Of a stretch of 64,000 nucleotides of DNA, positions 15,931 to 24,849 are shown piece after piece. The notes under the pieces were generated by a model. The model was not told where the DNA came from. It ran no database searches and worked only from the letters and a program-made list of their open reading frames with translations. The position numbers were made by a program, and so were the translations under genes. This DNA comes from Bacteroidales bacterium (GTDB lineage: Bacteria; Bacteroidota; Bacteroidia; Bacteroidales; Muribaculaceae): positions 1 through 64,000 of the forward strand of contig SUXH01000004.1 in the NCBI GenBank assembly GCA_015061055.1. Direction: 5' to 3'. The first letter of the stretch is position 1; each line of letters opens with the position of its first letter.

Positions 15931-17379
15931 ATGTTGAATATAGTAGTAATATCAGTGCTTGTAGTGTACTTTGTGCTGTTGCTGTCGGTGTCTCACATTC
16001 TGCAGAGGGGGAAGCACGATAGTAATACTATATTCTTTACTGCAGGCGGTAATGCCTCGTGGTGGGTTGTGTCGATAGGAATGATAGGAGCGAGTGTAAG
16101 TGGGGTTAGCTTTCTTTCTGTACCGGGGATGGTGCAGGGTATAGGATTCCAATATATGCAGACTGTACTTGGTTTTGTACTTGGCTATGTGCTTATCGCA
16201 AAAGTGCTGTTGCCGGTGTATTATAAGTTAAAGTCGCCGAGTATATATGAATTTTTGTTGAATCGTTTCGGAAGAAATGCCTATAAGACCGGTTCGTGGT
16301 TCTTTCTTATATCTAAACTATGTAGTACGGCAGCCAAGGTGTATGTAATAGCATTGGTTTTGCATTCGCTTGCTTTTGTGTCGCTTGGTGTGCCATTTGT
16401 GATTACGTCGGCAATTATAGTGTTTATGATATGGTTCTATACTCGTCGTGGAGGACTGAGTACTATAGTGTGGACCGATGCGCTTCAAACTGTGTTTATG
16501 GTGCTTGCACTTGTGATGATAATTGCATGGTTTGTGAGCGAAATGCAACTCGATGTGAATGGTTTGGTGAGTCTGATAGCTGATAGCCAGTGGTCGCAGT
16601 GGGTGGAACTTGATGATTGGACAAGTAGACAGCATTTTGTGAAACAATTCTTGTCGGGGGCGTTTATTGCAGTGGTGATGACCGGTCTTGACCAAGATAT
16701 GATACAGAAAAATCGTGCTATTCGTACCCTCAAGCAGTCGCAACGTAATATGTATTGGTATGGTTCGGCATTTGTTCCCTTGAATTTTTTGTTCTTGTTG
16801 CTTGGCGTTTTGATGTTGCAATATTCGGCAATAACCGGAATAATGTTGCCCGTAAATCCTGATGAATCGTTACCGTTTTTTGTAAGTGAAGGATATTTTG
16901 GTGTTGTAGTGAGTGTGTTCTTCGTGGTGGGGGTGGTTGCGGCTACGTTCTCAAGCGCTGATTCGTCGCTCACATCACTTACCACATCATTTTGTGTAGA
17001 TATTGCCGAACGGTATAACGATGTGGCTTATCGTAAAAAAGTTCACATCGTATTCAGTGTATTGTTGCTTGGCTTAATATTTCTAATTAATCAAGTGAGC
17101 GGACGTTCGCTTATTGACCTGATTTATGTGATGGTGTCATATACTTATGGCCCATTGCTTGGGCTGTTTGCGTTCGGGTTGTTTACGCGTCGTGCTGTGT
17201 GTGACAAGGCTATCCCATACATTGCAATATTATCTCCGGTGGCGTGTTGTGTCATTGATGTTATGTGTCGTACGATATTTGATTATTCGTTTGGATATGA
17301 ATTGCTTATGCTTAATGGGGCAATAACTTTTGTCGGTTTGTGGTTATCGGGTATAAGGAAAACCGTTACCTATGTTTAA
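15931..17379 (+). CDS. Sodium:solute symporter (SSS family)
   Basis: 482 residues made of about 13 predicted membrane segments. Family hallmarks include GGNASWWVVSIGMIGASVSG near the start, the FLLNRFGRNAYKTGSWFFL region and the SSADSSLTSLTTSF segment near residue 345, which carries conserved small/polar residues of the Na+ site. These transporters take up sugars, amino acids, nucleosides or organic acids with Na+. The substrate cannot be told from sequence. A DcuB-type transporter follows after 19 bases on the same strand, so the two may be cotranscribed. Confidence 0.88.
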   Translation: MLNIVVISVLVVYFVLLLSVSHILQRGKHDSNTIFFTAGGNASWWVVSIGMIGASVSGVSFLSVPGMVQGIGFQYMQTVLGFVLGYVLIAKVLLPVYYKLKSPSIYEFLLNRFGRNAYKTGSWFFLISKLCSTAAKVYVIALVLHSLAFVSLGVPFVITSAIIVFMIWFYTRRGGLSTIVWTDALQTVFMVLALVMIIAWFVSEMQLDVNGLVSLIADSQWSQWVELDDWTSRQHFVKQFLSGAFIAVVMTGLDQDMIQKNRAIRTLKQSQRNMYWYGSAFVPLNFLFLLLGVLMLQYSAITGIMLPVNPDESLPFFVSEGYFGVVVSVFFVVGVVAATFSSADSSLTSLTTSFCVDIAERYNDVAYRKKVHIVFSVLLLGLIFLINQVSGRSLIDLIYVMVSYTYGPLLGLFAFGLFTRRAVCDKAIPYIAILSPVACCVIDVMCRTIFDYSFGYELLMLNGAITFVGLWLSGIRKTVTYV

Positions 17380-17398
17380 TTAATAAAAAGGAATAGAT

Positions 17399-18697
17399 AT
17401 GTTACTACAATTATTATTTGTATTGGTGGCAATCATTGTAGGAGCTCGTTTGGGTGGTATAGGACTCGGCGTAATGGGAGGAGTGGGTCTTGCCGTATTG
17501 ACCTTTGTGTTTGGTCTTCAGCCTACGAGTCCGCCTATCGATGTGATGCTGATGATTGCAGCTGTAATTTCGGCTGCCTCGTGTATGCAGGCTGCCGGCG
17601 GTCTTGATTATATGGTGAAGATTGCCGAACGACTATTGCGTCGCAATCCGTCACACATAACAATCCTTGCTCCGTTGGTAACCTATTTCTTTACATTTTT
17701 GGCGGGAACAGGTCACGTGGCTTATTCGGTGCTTCCTGTGATATCGGAGGTAGCAGCCGAGACCAAGATACGTCCCGAACGACCTTTGGGAATTGCTGTT
17801 ATAGCCTCTCAACAAGGAATTACAGCCAGCCCTATATCGGCAGCGACAGTTGCATTGTTAGGGTTGCTTGCCGGATTTGATATCACGTTGTTCGATATAC
17901 TGAAAATATGTGTGCCTGCCACGCTGATAGGAGTTCTGGTTGGTGCGTTGTTCTCGATGAAAGTGGGTAAGGAATTGGTGGATGACCCCGAATATCAACG
18001 CCGTTTGAAAAGTGGAATGCTCGATGAGAAGCACATAGAGTTGAATGATGTAAAGAATGTGGGAAAGGCGAGATTGTCGGTAGGCATATTCTTGGCTGCA
18101 ACATTCCTGATTGTGCTGTTTGGCTCGATTCCAAGTCTTCGCCCAACGTTCGGTGACTCGGTGCTGGGAATGCCTGCATTGATTGAAATCCTTATGTTGA
18201 GTGCTGCCGCTATGATATTGATTTTTACTCGCACCGATGGAATAGCTGCTACCAAAGGCAGTATCTTCCCTGCCGGAATGCAAGCAGTGATAGCTATCTT
18301 CGGAATAGCTTGGATGGGTGATACCTTTATCAATGGAAATATCGCCGAATTGACAGCCTCAATAAAGGGTATTGTTACCGAAATGCCATGGCTCTTTGGT
18401 GTGGCTTTGTTTGTGATGTCAATCCTTTTGTATAGTCAAGCGGCTACAATACGTGCCATTGCTCCGTTGGGAATAACATTAGGCTTGTCGCCTATGATGC
18501 TTATCGCCTTGTTCCCGGCTGTTAACGGATATTTCTTTATCCCTAATTACCCTACGGTGGTGGCTGCCATCAATTTTGACCGAACAGGGACTACAGGTAT
18601 TGGTAAATGGGTGCTTAATCACTCGTTTATGATGCCTGGATTGGTGGTTACGGTGGTGTCGTTGGCTGTCGGCTTGCTACTGATACAGCTGTTCTGA
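17399..18697 (+). CDS. dcuB: Anaerobic C4-dicarboxylate transporter (DcuA/DcuB family)
   Basis: 432 residues, almost entirely hydrophobic. Family motifs include GGIGLGVMGGVGLAVL near the N-terminus, AAGGLDYMVKIAERLLRRNP, the LAGTGHVAYSVLPVI segment, and ASQQGITASPISAATVALL. These carriers exchange fumarate, malate or aspartate for succinate during fumarate respiration, which suits an anaerobic Bacteroidales cell that excretes succinate. DcuA and DcuB cannot be separated reliably here, so the symbol is approximate. It is ended by a strong terminator. Confidence 0.9.
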   Translation: MLLQLLFVLVAIIVGARLGGIGLGVMGGVGLAVLTFVFGLQPTSPPIDVMLMIAAVISAASCMQAAGGLDYMVKIAERLLRRNPSHITILAPLVTYFFTFLAGTGHVAYSVLPVISEVAAETKIRPERPLGIAVIASQQGITASPISAATVALLGLLAGFDITLFDILKICVPATLIGVLVGALFSMKVGKELVDDPEYQRRLKSGMLDEKHIELNDVKNVGKARLSVGIFLAATFLIVLFGSIPSLRPTFGDSVLGMPALIEILMLSAAAMILIFTRTDGIAATKGSIFPAGMQAVIAIFGIAWMGDTFINGNIAELTASIKGIVTEMPWLFGVALFVMSILLYSQAATIRAIAPLGITLGLSPMMLIALFPAVNGYFFIPNYPTVVAAINFDRTGTTGIGKWVLNHSFMMPGLVVTVVSLAVGLLLIQLF

Positions 18698-18728
18698 TAA
18701 ATACTGCCTTTTAGGTGATGATATATGA

Positions 18729-18759
18729 CGTGCATAGTTTTTTGCTATGCACGTTTTTT
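18729..18759 (+). terminator. Terminator after the dicarboxylate transporter gene
   Basis: Perfect 9-base stem CGTGCATAG / CTATGCACG with a 7-base loop followed by six T residues. Confidence 0.85.
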
Positions 18760-18804
18760 ATGTTGTAATTTTTATGCTTATATGTTATTAAACATATAAA
18801 AATG

Positions 18805-18832
18805 TTTGGATATATATATATATATATATTCG
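18805..18832 (+). repeat. (TA)9 dinucleotide tract in a putative promoter spacer
   Basis: A TTTG at 18805-18808 is followed by GA and an uninterrupted (TA)9 run (18811-18828) ending TTCG. The last bases, TATATTCG, resemble a -7 box with one mismatch. If these are the -33 and -7 elements, the spacer is 16 bases and would change by two for every repeat unit gained or lost. Confidence 0.4.
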
Positions 18833-18863
18833 CACAGTTTTTAACATTTAATACTTATATAAT

Positions 18864-19208
18864 ATGAAAAAATTACTATTGTCAATTTGTGCTATTTTAG
18901 CATTAATTCTTACATCGTTATACGGATATGCAAATTCATCAACTTCTGATGCGCAAATATGTGCTTTAAGTAATCAGTCTAATGATTACAAATATGTTAA
19001 ATCAGTTATTGTTTATAGATTCGTGAATGGTGATTACAAAAAGGATGGGGCTAACGAAATTTACAAAAATTCAAAAGGATATTTATATATTAAAGCTCGT
19101 TATGGAAATCAATTATATCCTGTATATGATACAAAATACCCACATAGTAAATATTTTAGAAATTTTTCATCAGATGAGTGGGGGTATACTTTCTATTTTG
19201 ATGTATAG
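18864..19208 (+). CDS. Small secreted protein of unknown function
   Basis: 114 residues. The first 23 or so form a signal peptide ending in GYAN. The mature part is about 90 residues, rich in Tyr and Lys, with blocks such as YVKSVIVYRFVNGDYKK and YLYIKARYGNQLYPVYD, suggesting a small all-beta domain. I know no family for it. It is preceded by a (TA)9 tract that may sit in its promoter and is isolated from its neighbours by a terminator upstream and 330 bases of empty sequence downstream. AT-rich composition compared with flanking housekeeping genes suggests an accessory gene. Confidence 0.65.
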   Translation: MKKLLLSICAILALILTSLYGYANSSTSDAQICALSNQSNDYKYVKSVIVYRFVNGDYKKDGANEIYKNSKGYLYIKARYGNQLYPVYDTKYPHSKYFRNFSSDEWGYTFYFDV

Positions 19209-19539
19209 AGTTTCTAAAATCTGTCTGTTATCATACTAAATAAATTTTATGTTTATAGGTAGATTCTTACCTTTTATGTATAGAGAATGTTGCTGTACCT
19301 TGTGGTTTAGTAACATCCTTTTTTATGATAATAAAAACAATCTGCCACATTGTGTCGGATATTTTGGCTAATGGATGTTGTTTGTTTGTGCTGTGTATTC
19401 TCGCAGTGATGAAAAAATAGCGTGATAAGTGGATTTTAAGGTGTATTTGGGGGGGAGAATGTATTTTTAGAAAGTAGAAGTGCTTAACTGTGGAAAAACA
19501 TCACTATCTTTGCATAATAATTTATAAATTACGTGGATT
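19209..19539. other. Intergenic interval of 331 bases
   Basis: I see no gene or recognised RNA. It contains a G7 run near 19449-19455 and, at its right end, the argS -7 box. Confidence 0.5.
19505..19512 (+). promoter_or_regulatory. -7 element for argS
   Basis: TATCTTTG, an exact TAnnTTTG box, 27 bases upstream of the argS ATG. Confidence 0.5.
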
Positions 19540-21324
19540 ATGTCAATAGATAACATTATATCGCAGGCTACTGCCGACGCAGTGAAGGCTCTTTATGGAT
19601 TGGAGCTTCCTGCTGAAAAAATCGTTCCTCAAACCACCAAGAAGGAGTTTGAAGGTAACCTTACTATCGTGGTGTTCCCTTTCGTGAAGGCTGCAAAAAA
19701 ATCTCCTGAGGCTACTGCACAGGAAATAGGTGAGTACTTGCAAGCTAATTGCGAAGCGGTGAAGTCGTTCAATGTAATCAAGGGTTTCTTGAATATCGTG
19801 ATTGAACCTACTTTCTGGGTGGGTGTGCTTAATCACATTGCCGAAACTCCTGATTATGGCTTTAAACCGGTAACTGCTGATAGCGAACTTGTGATGATTG
19901 AATATTCATCGCCTAACACCAACAAGCCTCTCCACCTTGGTCACGTGCGTAACAATTTGCTGGGTTACAGCCTTTCGCGTATTATGACCGCTAATGGTTA
20001 TAATGTGGTAAAGACCAATATTGTAAACGACCGCGGTATCCACATCTGTAAGTCGATGCTTGCATGGCAAAAATGGGGTGATGGAATCACTCCTGAAAAG
20101 GCAGGCAAGAAAGGCGATCACTTGATTGGTGATTTCTACGTAATCTTCGACAAAGAATACAAGGCAGAAGTGAATGAGCTTATGGAGAAAGGTATGAGCG
20201 AAGATGAAGCAAAACAAGCATCTCCACTTATGGCCGAAGCTCACGAAATGCTTAAGAAGTGGGAAGCCGGCGATGAAGAAGTGCGCAGTGTGTGGCGTAT
20301 GATGAATGAATGGGTATATGCCGGATTTGATGAAACATATAAGCGTCTTGGCGTTGACTTCGACAAAATATACTACGAAAGCGAAACTTATCTTGAGGGC
20401 AAGGAAAAGGTGCTTGAAGGTCTTGAAAAGGGTATAATGTATCGTAAAGAAGACAATTCGGTGTGGGCCGACCTTACTAACGACGGATTGGACCACAAGC
20501 TATTGCTTCGTAGCGATGGTACTTCGGTGTATATGACTCAGGATATCGGTACGGCAAAATTGCGTTATCAAGATTATCCTATCGATCAAATGATTTATGT
20601 GGTGGGTAATGAACAAAATTATCACTTCCAGGTGCTTTCGTTACTCCTTGACAAACTTGGATTTAAGTGGGGTAAGGACTTGGTTCACTTCTCTTATGGA
20701 ATGGTGGAATTGCCTGAAGGTAAGATGAAGTCGCGTGAGGGTACTGTGGTAGATGCCGATGATCTTATGGACGAAATGATCGCTACAGCAAAGGAAACTT
20801 CGGCTGAACTTGGTAAACTTGATGGTTGCACAGCAGAGGAAGCTGATAACATCTCTCGTATCATCGGTCTTGGTGCGTTGAAGTACTTTATCTTAAAAGT
20901 TGACCCACGCAAGAATATGACATTTAACCCTAAGGAATCTATTGACTTCAATGGAAACACAGGTCCATTCTTGCAATATACTTATGCTCGTATTCAATCA
21001 CTTCTTCGCAAGGTTGCAGAAGCCGGCTTGAAGGAAACATTTGCTTCGGTGGAACCACAAGAAAAGGAAATTACACTTATCCAACGTCTTGCCGATTTCC
21101 CAAGTGTTGTGACCGAAGCAGGTAAGAACTACAGCCCTGCTCTTATAGCTAACTATGTGTATGAGCTTGTGAAGGAATATAACCAATTCTATCACGACTG
21201 TCCTATTATGAAGGAAAGTGATGAGGATGTGCGTGCATTCCGTATCGCTCTTTCTCGCACAGTGGGCAATGTGATTGCTCGTGCTACCGGCTTGCTTGGA
21301 ATGGAAGTGCCTGAAAGAATGTAA
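19540..21324 (+). CDS. argS: Arginyl-tRNA synthetase
   Basis: 594 residues. Class I synthetase that charges tRNA-Arg. The HIGH-type motif reads HLGHVRNN (near 129-136) after the family signature EYSSPNTNKPLHLGH, and the KMSKS-type motif reads KMKSREGT near residue 396. The C-terminal DALR anticodon-binding domain is complete, with YVYELVKEYNQFYHDCPI and an ending of ARATGLLGMEVPERM. Length is normal. It has its own promoter; the next gene starts 79 bases downstream. Confidence 0.97.
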   Translation: MSIDNIISQATADAVKALYGLELPAEKIVPQTTKKEFEGNLTIVVFPFVKAAKKSPEATAQEIGEYLQANCEAVKSFNVIKGFLNIVIEPTFWVGVLNHIAETPDYGFKPVTADSELVMIEYSSPNTNKPLHLGHVRNNLLGYSLSRIMTANGYNVVKTNIVNDRGIHICKSMLAWQKWGDGITPEKAGKKGDHLIGDFYVIFDKEYKAEVNELMEKGMSEDEAKQASPLMAEAHEMLKKWEAGDEEVRSVWRMMNEWVYAGFDETYKRLGVDFDKIYYESETYLEGKEKVLEGLEKGIMYRKEDNSVWADLTNDGLDHKLLLRSDGTSVYMTQDIGTAKLRYQDYPIDQMIYVVGNEQNYHFQVLSLLLDKLGFKWGKDLVHFSYGMVELPEGKMKSREGTVVDADDLMDEMIATAKETSAELGKLDGCTAEEADNISRIIGLGALKYFILKVDPRKNMTFNPKESIDFNGNTGPFLQYTYARIQSLLRKVAEAGLKETFASVEPQEKEITLIQRLADFPSVVTEAGKNYSPALIANYVYELVKEYNQFYHDCPIMKESDEDVRAFRIALSRTVGNVIARATGLLGMEVPERM

Positions 21325-21403
21325 TAAAATGAGTTGAGAACTTTTGGAACCATTGAGTGTTTTAAAAAGGATAAGTTTTCGATAATAATAAAAACAAAAT
21401 AAT

Positions 21404-22117
21404 ATGAGTATTTATAATTATAATTCAAACAATCAGTATTCAAGCAATCAATCTCTTGATGTGTTTGTTTCTAAAGTGATGCGTCAAGTCTTTACTAAGA
21501 TGTTCTTGGCTATGGTGATAACAGCTATTTCGGCATATATGGTGTTGAGTGTACCTGCATTAGCTAAGTTTATATTTACTAATTCTTGGGTATATTGGGG
21601 CTTGTTGATTGGTGAAATCGTTATGGTGATTGCACTTTCGGCTTCAATCAATAAATTAAGCAATGCCGGAGCCACAGCATTGTTTTATCTGTACTCTGTG
21701 CTGAATGGTATGACCCTTAGCTGTATTGTACTTGTATATACCGCAGCGTCGATAGCTCTCACATTTGCTATTACTGCGGGGGTATTTGCTACGATGGCAA
21801 TATATGGGTATGTGACCAAGAGCGATCTTACTAAGTTTGGCTCATTTATGATGATGGCATTATTTGGTCTTATTATTTGCATTGTGGTGAATCTGTTTAT
21901 GCACAGTAGCACTCTTGAGTGGATTATAAGCTTTGCCGGTGTGGTGATTTTTATCGGTTTAACTGCTTGGGATGTGCAAAAAATCAAACGAATGGCTGCA
22001 ATGAGCGATTATAACAGTGCCGGCAAAATAGCTACTATCGGAGCATTGAGCTTGTATCTTGATTTTATCAACTTATTCTTGTATTTACTTCGTTTCTTTG
22101 GTAGTAGCAGGGATTAA
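21404..22117 (+). CDS. Bax inhibitor-1/YccA family membrane protein
   Basis: 237 residues with seven predicted membrane segments after a short Asn/Ser-rich N-terminus. The pattern FVSKVMRQVFTKMFLAMVITA, the VLNGMTLSCIVLVYTAASI core and the conserved GLTAWDVQKIKRM stretch are typical of the BI-1 (TMBIM/YbhL) family, and the protein ends with a YLDFINLFLYLLRFFG segment as expected. Members form Ca2+ leak channels or act in membrane stress responses; the bacterial role is poorly defined. It follows argS on the same strand and is ended by a probable terminator. Confidence 0.9.
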   Translation: MSIYNYNSNNQYSSNQSLDVFVSKVMRQVFTKMFLAMVITAISAYMVLSVPALAKFIFTNSWVYWGLLIGEIVMVIALSASINKLSNAGATALFYLYSVLNGMTLSCIVLVYTAASIALTFAITAGVFATMAIYGYVTKSDLTKFGSFMMMALFGLIICIVVNLFMHSSTLEWIISFAGVVIFIGLTAWDVQKIKRMAAMSDYNSAGKIATIGALSLYLDFINLFLYLLRFFGSSRD

Positions 22118-22181
22118 TAATTCAATTGGGAATGTCAGTCAAAGAGCTTTTTAAGCTTTTTGAGGATACTAAAATATAGTG

Positions 22182-22218
22182 ATTGGGCTGCACTTGTGTG
22201 GTCCAATTATTGTTTTTT
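22182..22218 (+). terminator. Probable terminator after the BI-1 gene
   Basis: ATTGGGC pairs with GTCCAAT (one G-T pair) and further inner bases pair, followed by a short spacer and six T residues at 22213-22218. Confidence 0.5.
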
Positions 22219-22252
22219 GGTGGTTTTATTTTAATTTATGAGTGTTTCGGGC

Positions 22253-22260
22253 TATCTTTG
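22253..22260 (+). promoter_or_regulatory. -7 element for the DUF3078 gene
   Basis: TATCTTTG, 23 bases before the ATG at 22284. It lies inside the longer open frame that begins at 22242 and so argues for the later start. Confidence 0.55.
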
Positions 22261-22283
22261 CAGAAAAGAAACTAAATAACATT

Positions 22284-23639
22284 ATGAAAAAACTTGCTAC
22301 TCTAATTTTGATATCGTTAGTATCGTCTTTTGGTCTAAAGGCGAATAATATTGCTTTGTCGACCGATTCCTTAGCTGTGGAAAAAACATCAATAGACACT
22401 ATGGTTGTAGATAAGCCCGATTCACTTGTGATGAGTGTGGCTGCACCTGTGTTGAAATGGGGTGATGCCGAATTGAAATACGATAAGGTTAAGCCAAACT
22501 ATCTGTTTGTTCCACTTATTTTTGAGGAATATCCTACGTCTAATATTTCGTGTGAAGATAGGAATTGTACAGATGCGCCTATGCTTGATTGGATGTTCAA
22601 TATTGATGACGAATGGTTGAAGAAATCGATAGATGAGCGTGACAAAGTGGCAAAGTTGCGTTTTGATGCAATTGTGAATAATCCAAATGATGTGCAATAT
22701 AATGAAAAGGAATTACCCGAACCTCCTAAGAGTTATGTAATCAAAACCGATCCATCGAAACGTTCTGTTACGGTAGAGGAACGTACGTTTGACAATCTTC
22801 AGGCTGCTCAAGGAGAGAAAATCAAGGTACGCTCTTGGATTCATTCGTTCAATGCATCGATACAAGTGTCGCAAGCGTATTTGTCGGAGAATTGGTATCA
22901 AGGTGGAGAAAACAATGTAAATGTACTTGGTAATTTCGTGTGGACAGTTAAACTGAATCCTAATGTGTACAAAAAATTGCTTTTTGAAAATTCGGTGCAA
23001 TATAAAGTGAGTGTAAACTCAGCATCACAGGACACAATCAGAGGTTATAGTATAAGTCAAGATTTGTTCCAAGTGAACACAAAATTCGGTTATAAGGCTA
23101 TTGATAAGTGGTATTATTCAACAACACTTCGTTTTAAGACTCAGTTGTTTAATAATTATAAGTCTAATACGAATGATATGACAGCATCGATACTCAGCCC
23201 GGCTGATTTGAATATTGGTGTCGGTATGACTTATAGCACTGTATCGAAAAATAAAAAATGGAAATTCGATATGTCATTGTCTCCATTGTCAACCGATATG
23301 AAAATTTGCAGGGAGATTAAGAAACTTAACCCGACATCGTTTGGTATAGATGAAGGAAAGCATTTCAAAGCTTTATTTGGTTCTAATTTGGAAGCGAAAA
23401 TGGTTTGGCAGTTGAGTCGTGAAGTTACATGGAGCAGCCGACTATTTGCATTTACCGATTATGAAGATATTCAAGGTGATTGGGAAAATACACTTGATTT
23501 TACAATCAATAAGTATCTTTCTACTAAGATTTATGCTCATTTGCGTTATGATAATTCAGTTGCAAAGCATAAGGACTGGAAATATTGGCAGTTCAACGAA
23601 ATCTTGAGCTTTGGGTTTAATTATAAATTCTCTATGTAA
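22284..23639 (+). CDS. DUF3078 family outer-membrane-type protein
   Basis: 451 residues from the ATG at 22284, which begins a normal signal peptide (MKKLATLILISLVSSFGLKAN). The C-terminal two thirds match DUF3078, with the marker SENWYQGGENNVNVLGNFVW and many alternating beta-strands such as FQVNTKFGYKAIDKWYYSTTLRF, ending in an aromatic residue-rich strand FGFNYKFSM. This pattern suggests an outer-membrane beta-barrel. Bacteroidetes carry several copies; no function is established to my knowledge. Two small secreted proteins follow on the same strand within 22 and 18 bases, so the three may form an operon. Confidence 0.85.
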   Translation: MKKLATLILISLVSSFGLKANNIALSTDSLAVEKTSIDTMVVDKPDSLVMSVAAPVLKWGDAELKYDKVKPNYLFVPLIFEEYPTSNISCEDRNCTDAPMLDWMFNIDDEWLKKSIDERDKVAKLRFDAIVNNPNDVQYNEKELPEPPKSYVIKTDPSKRSVTVEERTFDNLQAAQGEKIKVRSWIHSFNASIQVSQAYLSENWYQGGENNVNVLGNFVWTVKLNPNVYKKLLFENSVQYKVSVNSASQDTIRGYSISQDLFQVNTKFGYKAIDKWYYSTTLRFKTQLFNNYKSNTNDMTASILSPADLNIGVGMTYSTVSKNKKWKFDMSLSPLSTDMKICREIKKLNPTSFGIDEGKHFKALFGSNLEAKMVWQLSREVTWSSRLFAFTDYEDIQGDWENTLDFTINKYLSTKIYAHLRYDNSVAKHKDWKYWQFNEILSFGFNYKFSM

Positions 23640-23660
23640 TAAATTGATTTTCCTTCCGGT

Positions 23661-24269
23661 ATGAAACCCATTGTGAGCTATATTGTGATAATCTCAGTGA
23701 TGCTTGCAGTATCAATTGATGTGAAGGCCGACAATGGTTATCCTTCTCGATGTGAGGTGTTGCGTGGATATGATGAATGTGATGTTCGCAGTCGTTGTGA
23801 TTCGGTAGATTTGCAACCTATAGAAGGAATGTGGTATTATGCAGAGGAGGGTATGACTGTGGTGATAGAACGATGTGAAGAAGCAAAGTTATATGAGGCA
23901 CAGGATTATCGTATTGTGTATGTGGATGGAGAAGATATGATGTTGCTGCCTGGAACGGTAATAGGGTATTGCAAACCAACGGCCGATGCTTGCAAGTATA
24001 AGGTGTGGATATATGGAGAACAGAAGATGTCTGTTCTTGAGAATCTTCAGGTATGTTTAGGAGAACTGAGTGATGACGCAAGCAGACTGATAATAAAACG
24101 TAGTGAGGTTAATATGCGTGTGCGTGTGAATTTTACACACTTTTTGCCAAAATTATTGAAAGGTATCTCTGTCTCCTCTTCGGGTGTAGATGAAGTGAAT
24201 TTCCCTGAAGGTTTTAGAAAAATATATCCCAAAGTAAAGAGGAAGCAAGGCAAGGTGCGTTATCTGTAA
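23661..24269 (+). CDS. Hypothetical secreted protein
   Basis: 202 residues with a signal peptide over about 1-23 (ending VKAD). The mature region is Cys-containing (seven Cys after the signal) with a GMWYYAEEGMTVVIE segment and YRIVYVDGEDMMLLPGTVIGYC, which resembles the lipocalin-like or beta-sandwich proteins of Bacteroidales but is not a family I can name. The C-terminus is basic (YPKVKRKQGKVRYL). It lies 21 bases after the DUF3078 gene and 17 bases before another secreted protein, so it is probably part of that operon. Confidence 0.65.
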   Translation: MKPIVSYIVIISVMLAVSIDVKADNGYPSRCEVLRGYDECDVRSRCDSVDLQPIEGMWYYAEEGMTVVIERCEEAKLYEAQDYRIVYVDGEDMMLLPGTVIGYCKPTADACKYKVWIYGEQKMSVLENLQVCLGELSDDASRLIIKRSEVNMRVRVNFTHFLPKLLKGISVSSSGVDEVNFPEGFRKIYPKVKRKQGKVRYL

Positions 24270-24286
24270 CTTTTATTTAGCTGTAT

Positions 24287-24769
24287 ATGAGAGGGATTAT
24301 AGTTATATTGATTATATCAGTATTTGGTTTCGCTGTGAGTGACGCTCGAGTGAATAGTACCCGAAAGGGCATAAATGTGCAAGGTAAAAGAGATACAGCA
24401 TCATTGAAAGTGGATTCGATGACTATAGATGCGGTGGCATTTGAAGATAGGGCTGTGGTGATGCGAGGTTATTCAAAACTGGCAGGTGCTGCTAAAGAGA
24501 CATTTATGCTCACTAATAATACCAATCATTATATTTCGCAGGTGGAAATTTCGTTTAAATATACCGATATAAATGGTGTGTTGCTTCACGAACGTACTGA
24601 ATTGGTAAAGTGTGAACTTCCCCCGTATTCGTCGCGTCAGGCATCGATAAAATCGTGGGATGAAGGTCATAAATTTTATTATTATAAAGGAAAATCTCGC
24701 AAAGATGCTATCGCTTACGATGTTAAGGTGAGAGTGAATAGATATGATGTGAGAGTGGAAAGGAAATAA
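24287..24769 (+). CDS. Hypothetical secreted protein
   Basis: 160 residues with an N-terminal signal peptide (about 1-20, ending SDAR). The central stretch FMLTNNTNHYISQVEISFKYTD followed by ELPPYSSRQASIKSWD has the layout of a small FxLYD-like or immunoglobulin-like beta-sandwich. No motif gives a function. It is the last gene of the probable operon beginning at 22284 and ends before a strong hairpin that it shares with the convergent dipeptidase gene. Confidence 0.65.
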   Translation: MRGIIVILIISVFGFAVSDARVNSTRKGINVQGKRDTASLKVDSMTIDAVAFEDRAVVMRGYSKLAGAAKETFMLTNNTNHYISQVEISFKYTDINGVLLHERTELVKCELPPYSSRQASIKSWDEGHKFYYYKGKSRKDAIAYDVKVRVNRYDVRVERK

Positions 24770-24796
24770 CAGAGAATAGAAAAGGTGATATAAGAA

Positions 24797-24826
24797 AGCC
24801 CCCGAGAGTGTGATCTTTCGGGGGCT
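24797..24826. terminator. Bidirectional terminator between convergent genes
   Basis: AGCCCCCGA and TCGGGGGCT form a perfect 9-base GC-rich stem between the rightward gene ending at 24769 and the leftward gene ending at 24850. The T-rich side is better on the minus strand. Confidence 0.7.
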
Positions 24827-24849
24827 GTAGTTTGGTTGTAAGAAGATAA

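Noticed and set aside
16318-16985. Overlapping antisense frames of 166-167 codons in the symporter gene
   Set aside because: Shadow frames produced by codon bias; no promoter and low-complexity His/Thr-rich products.
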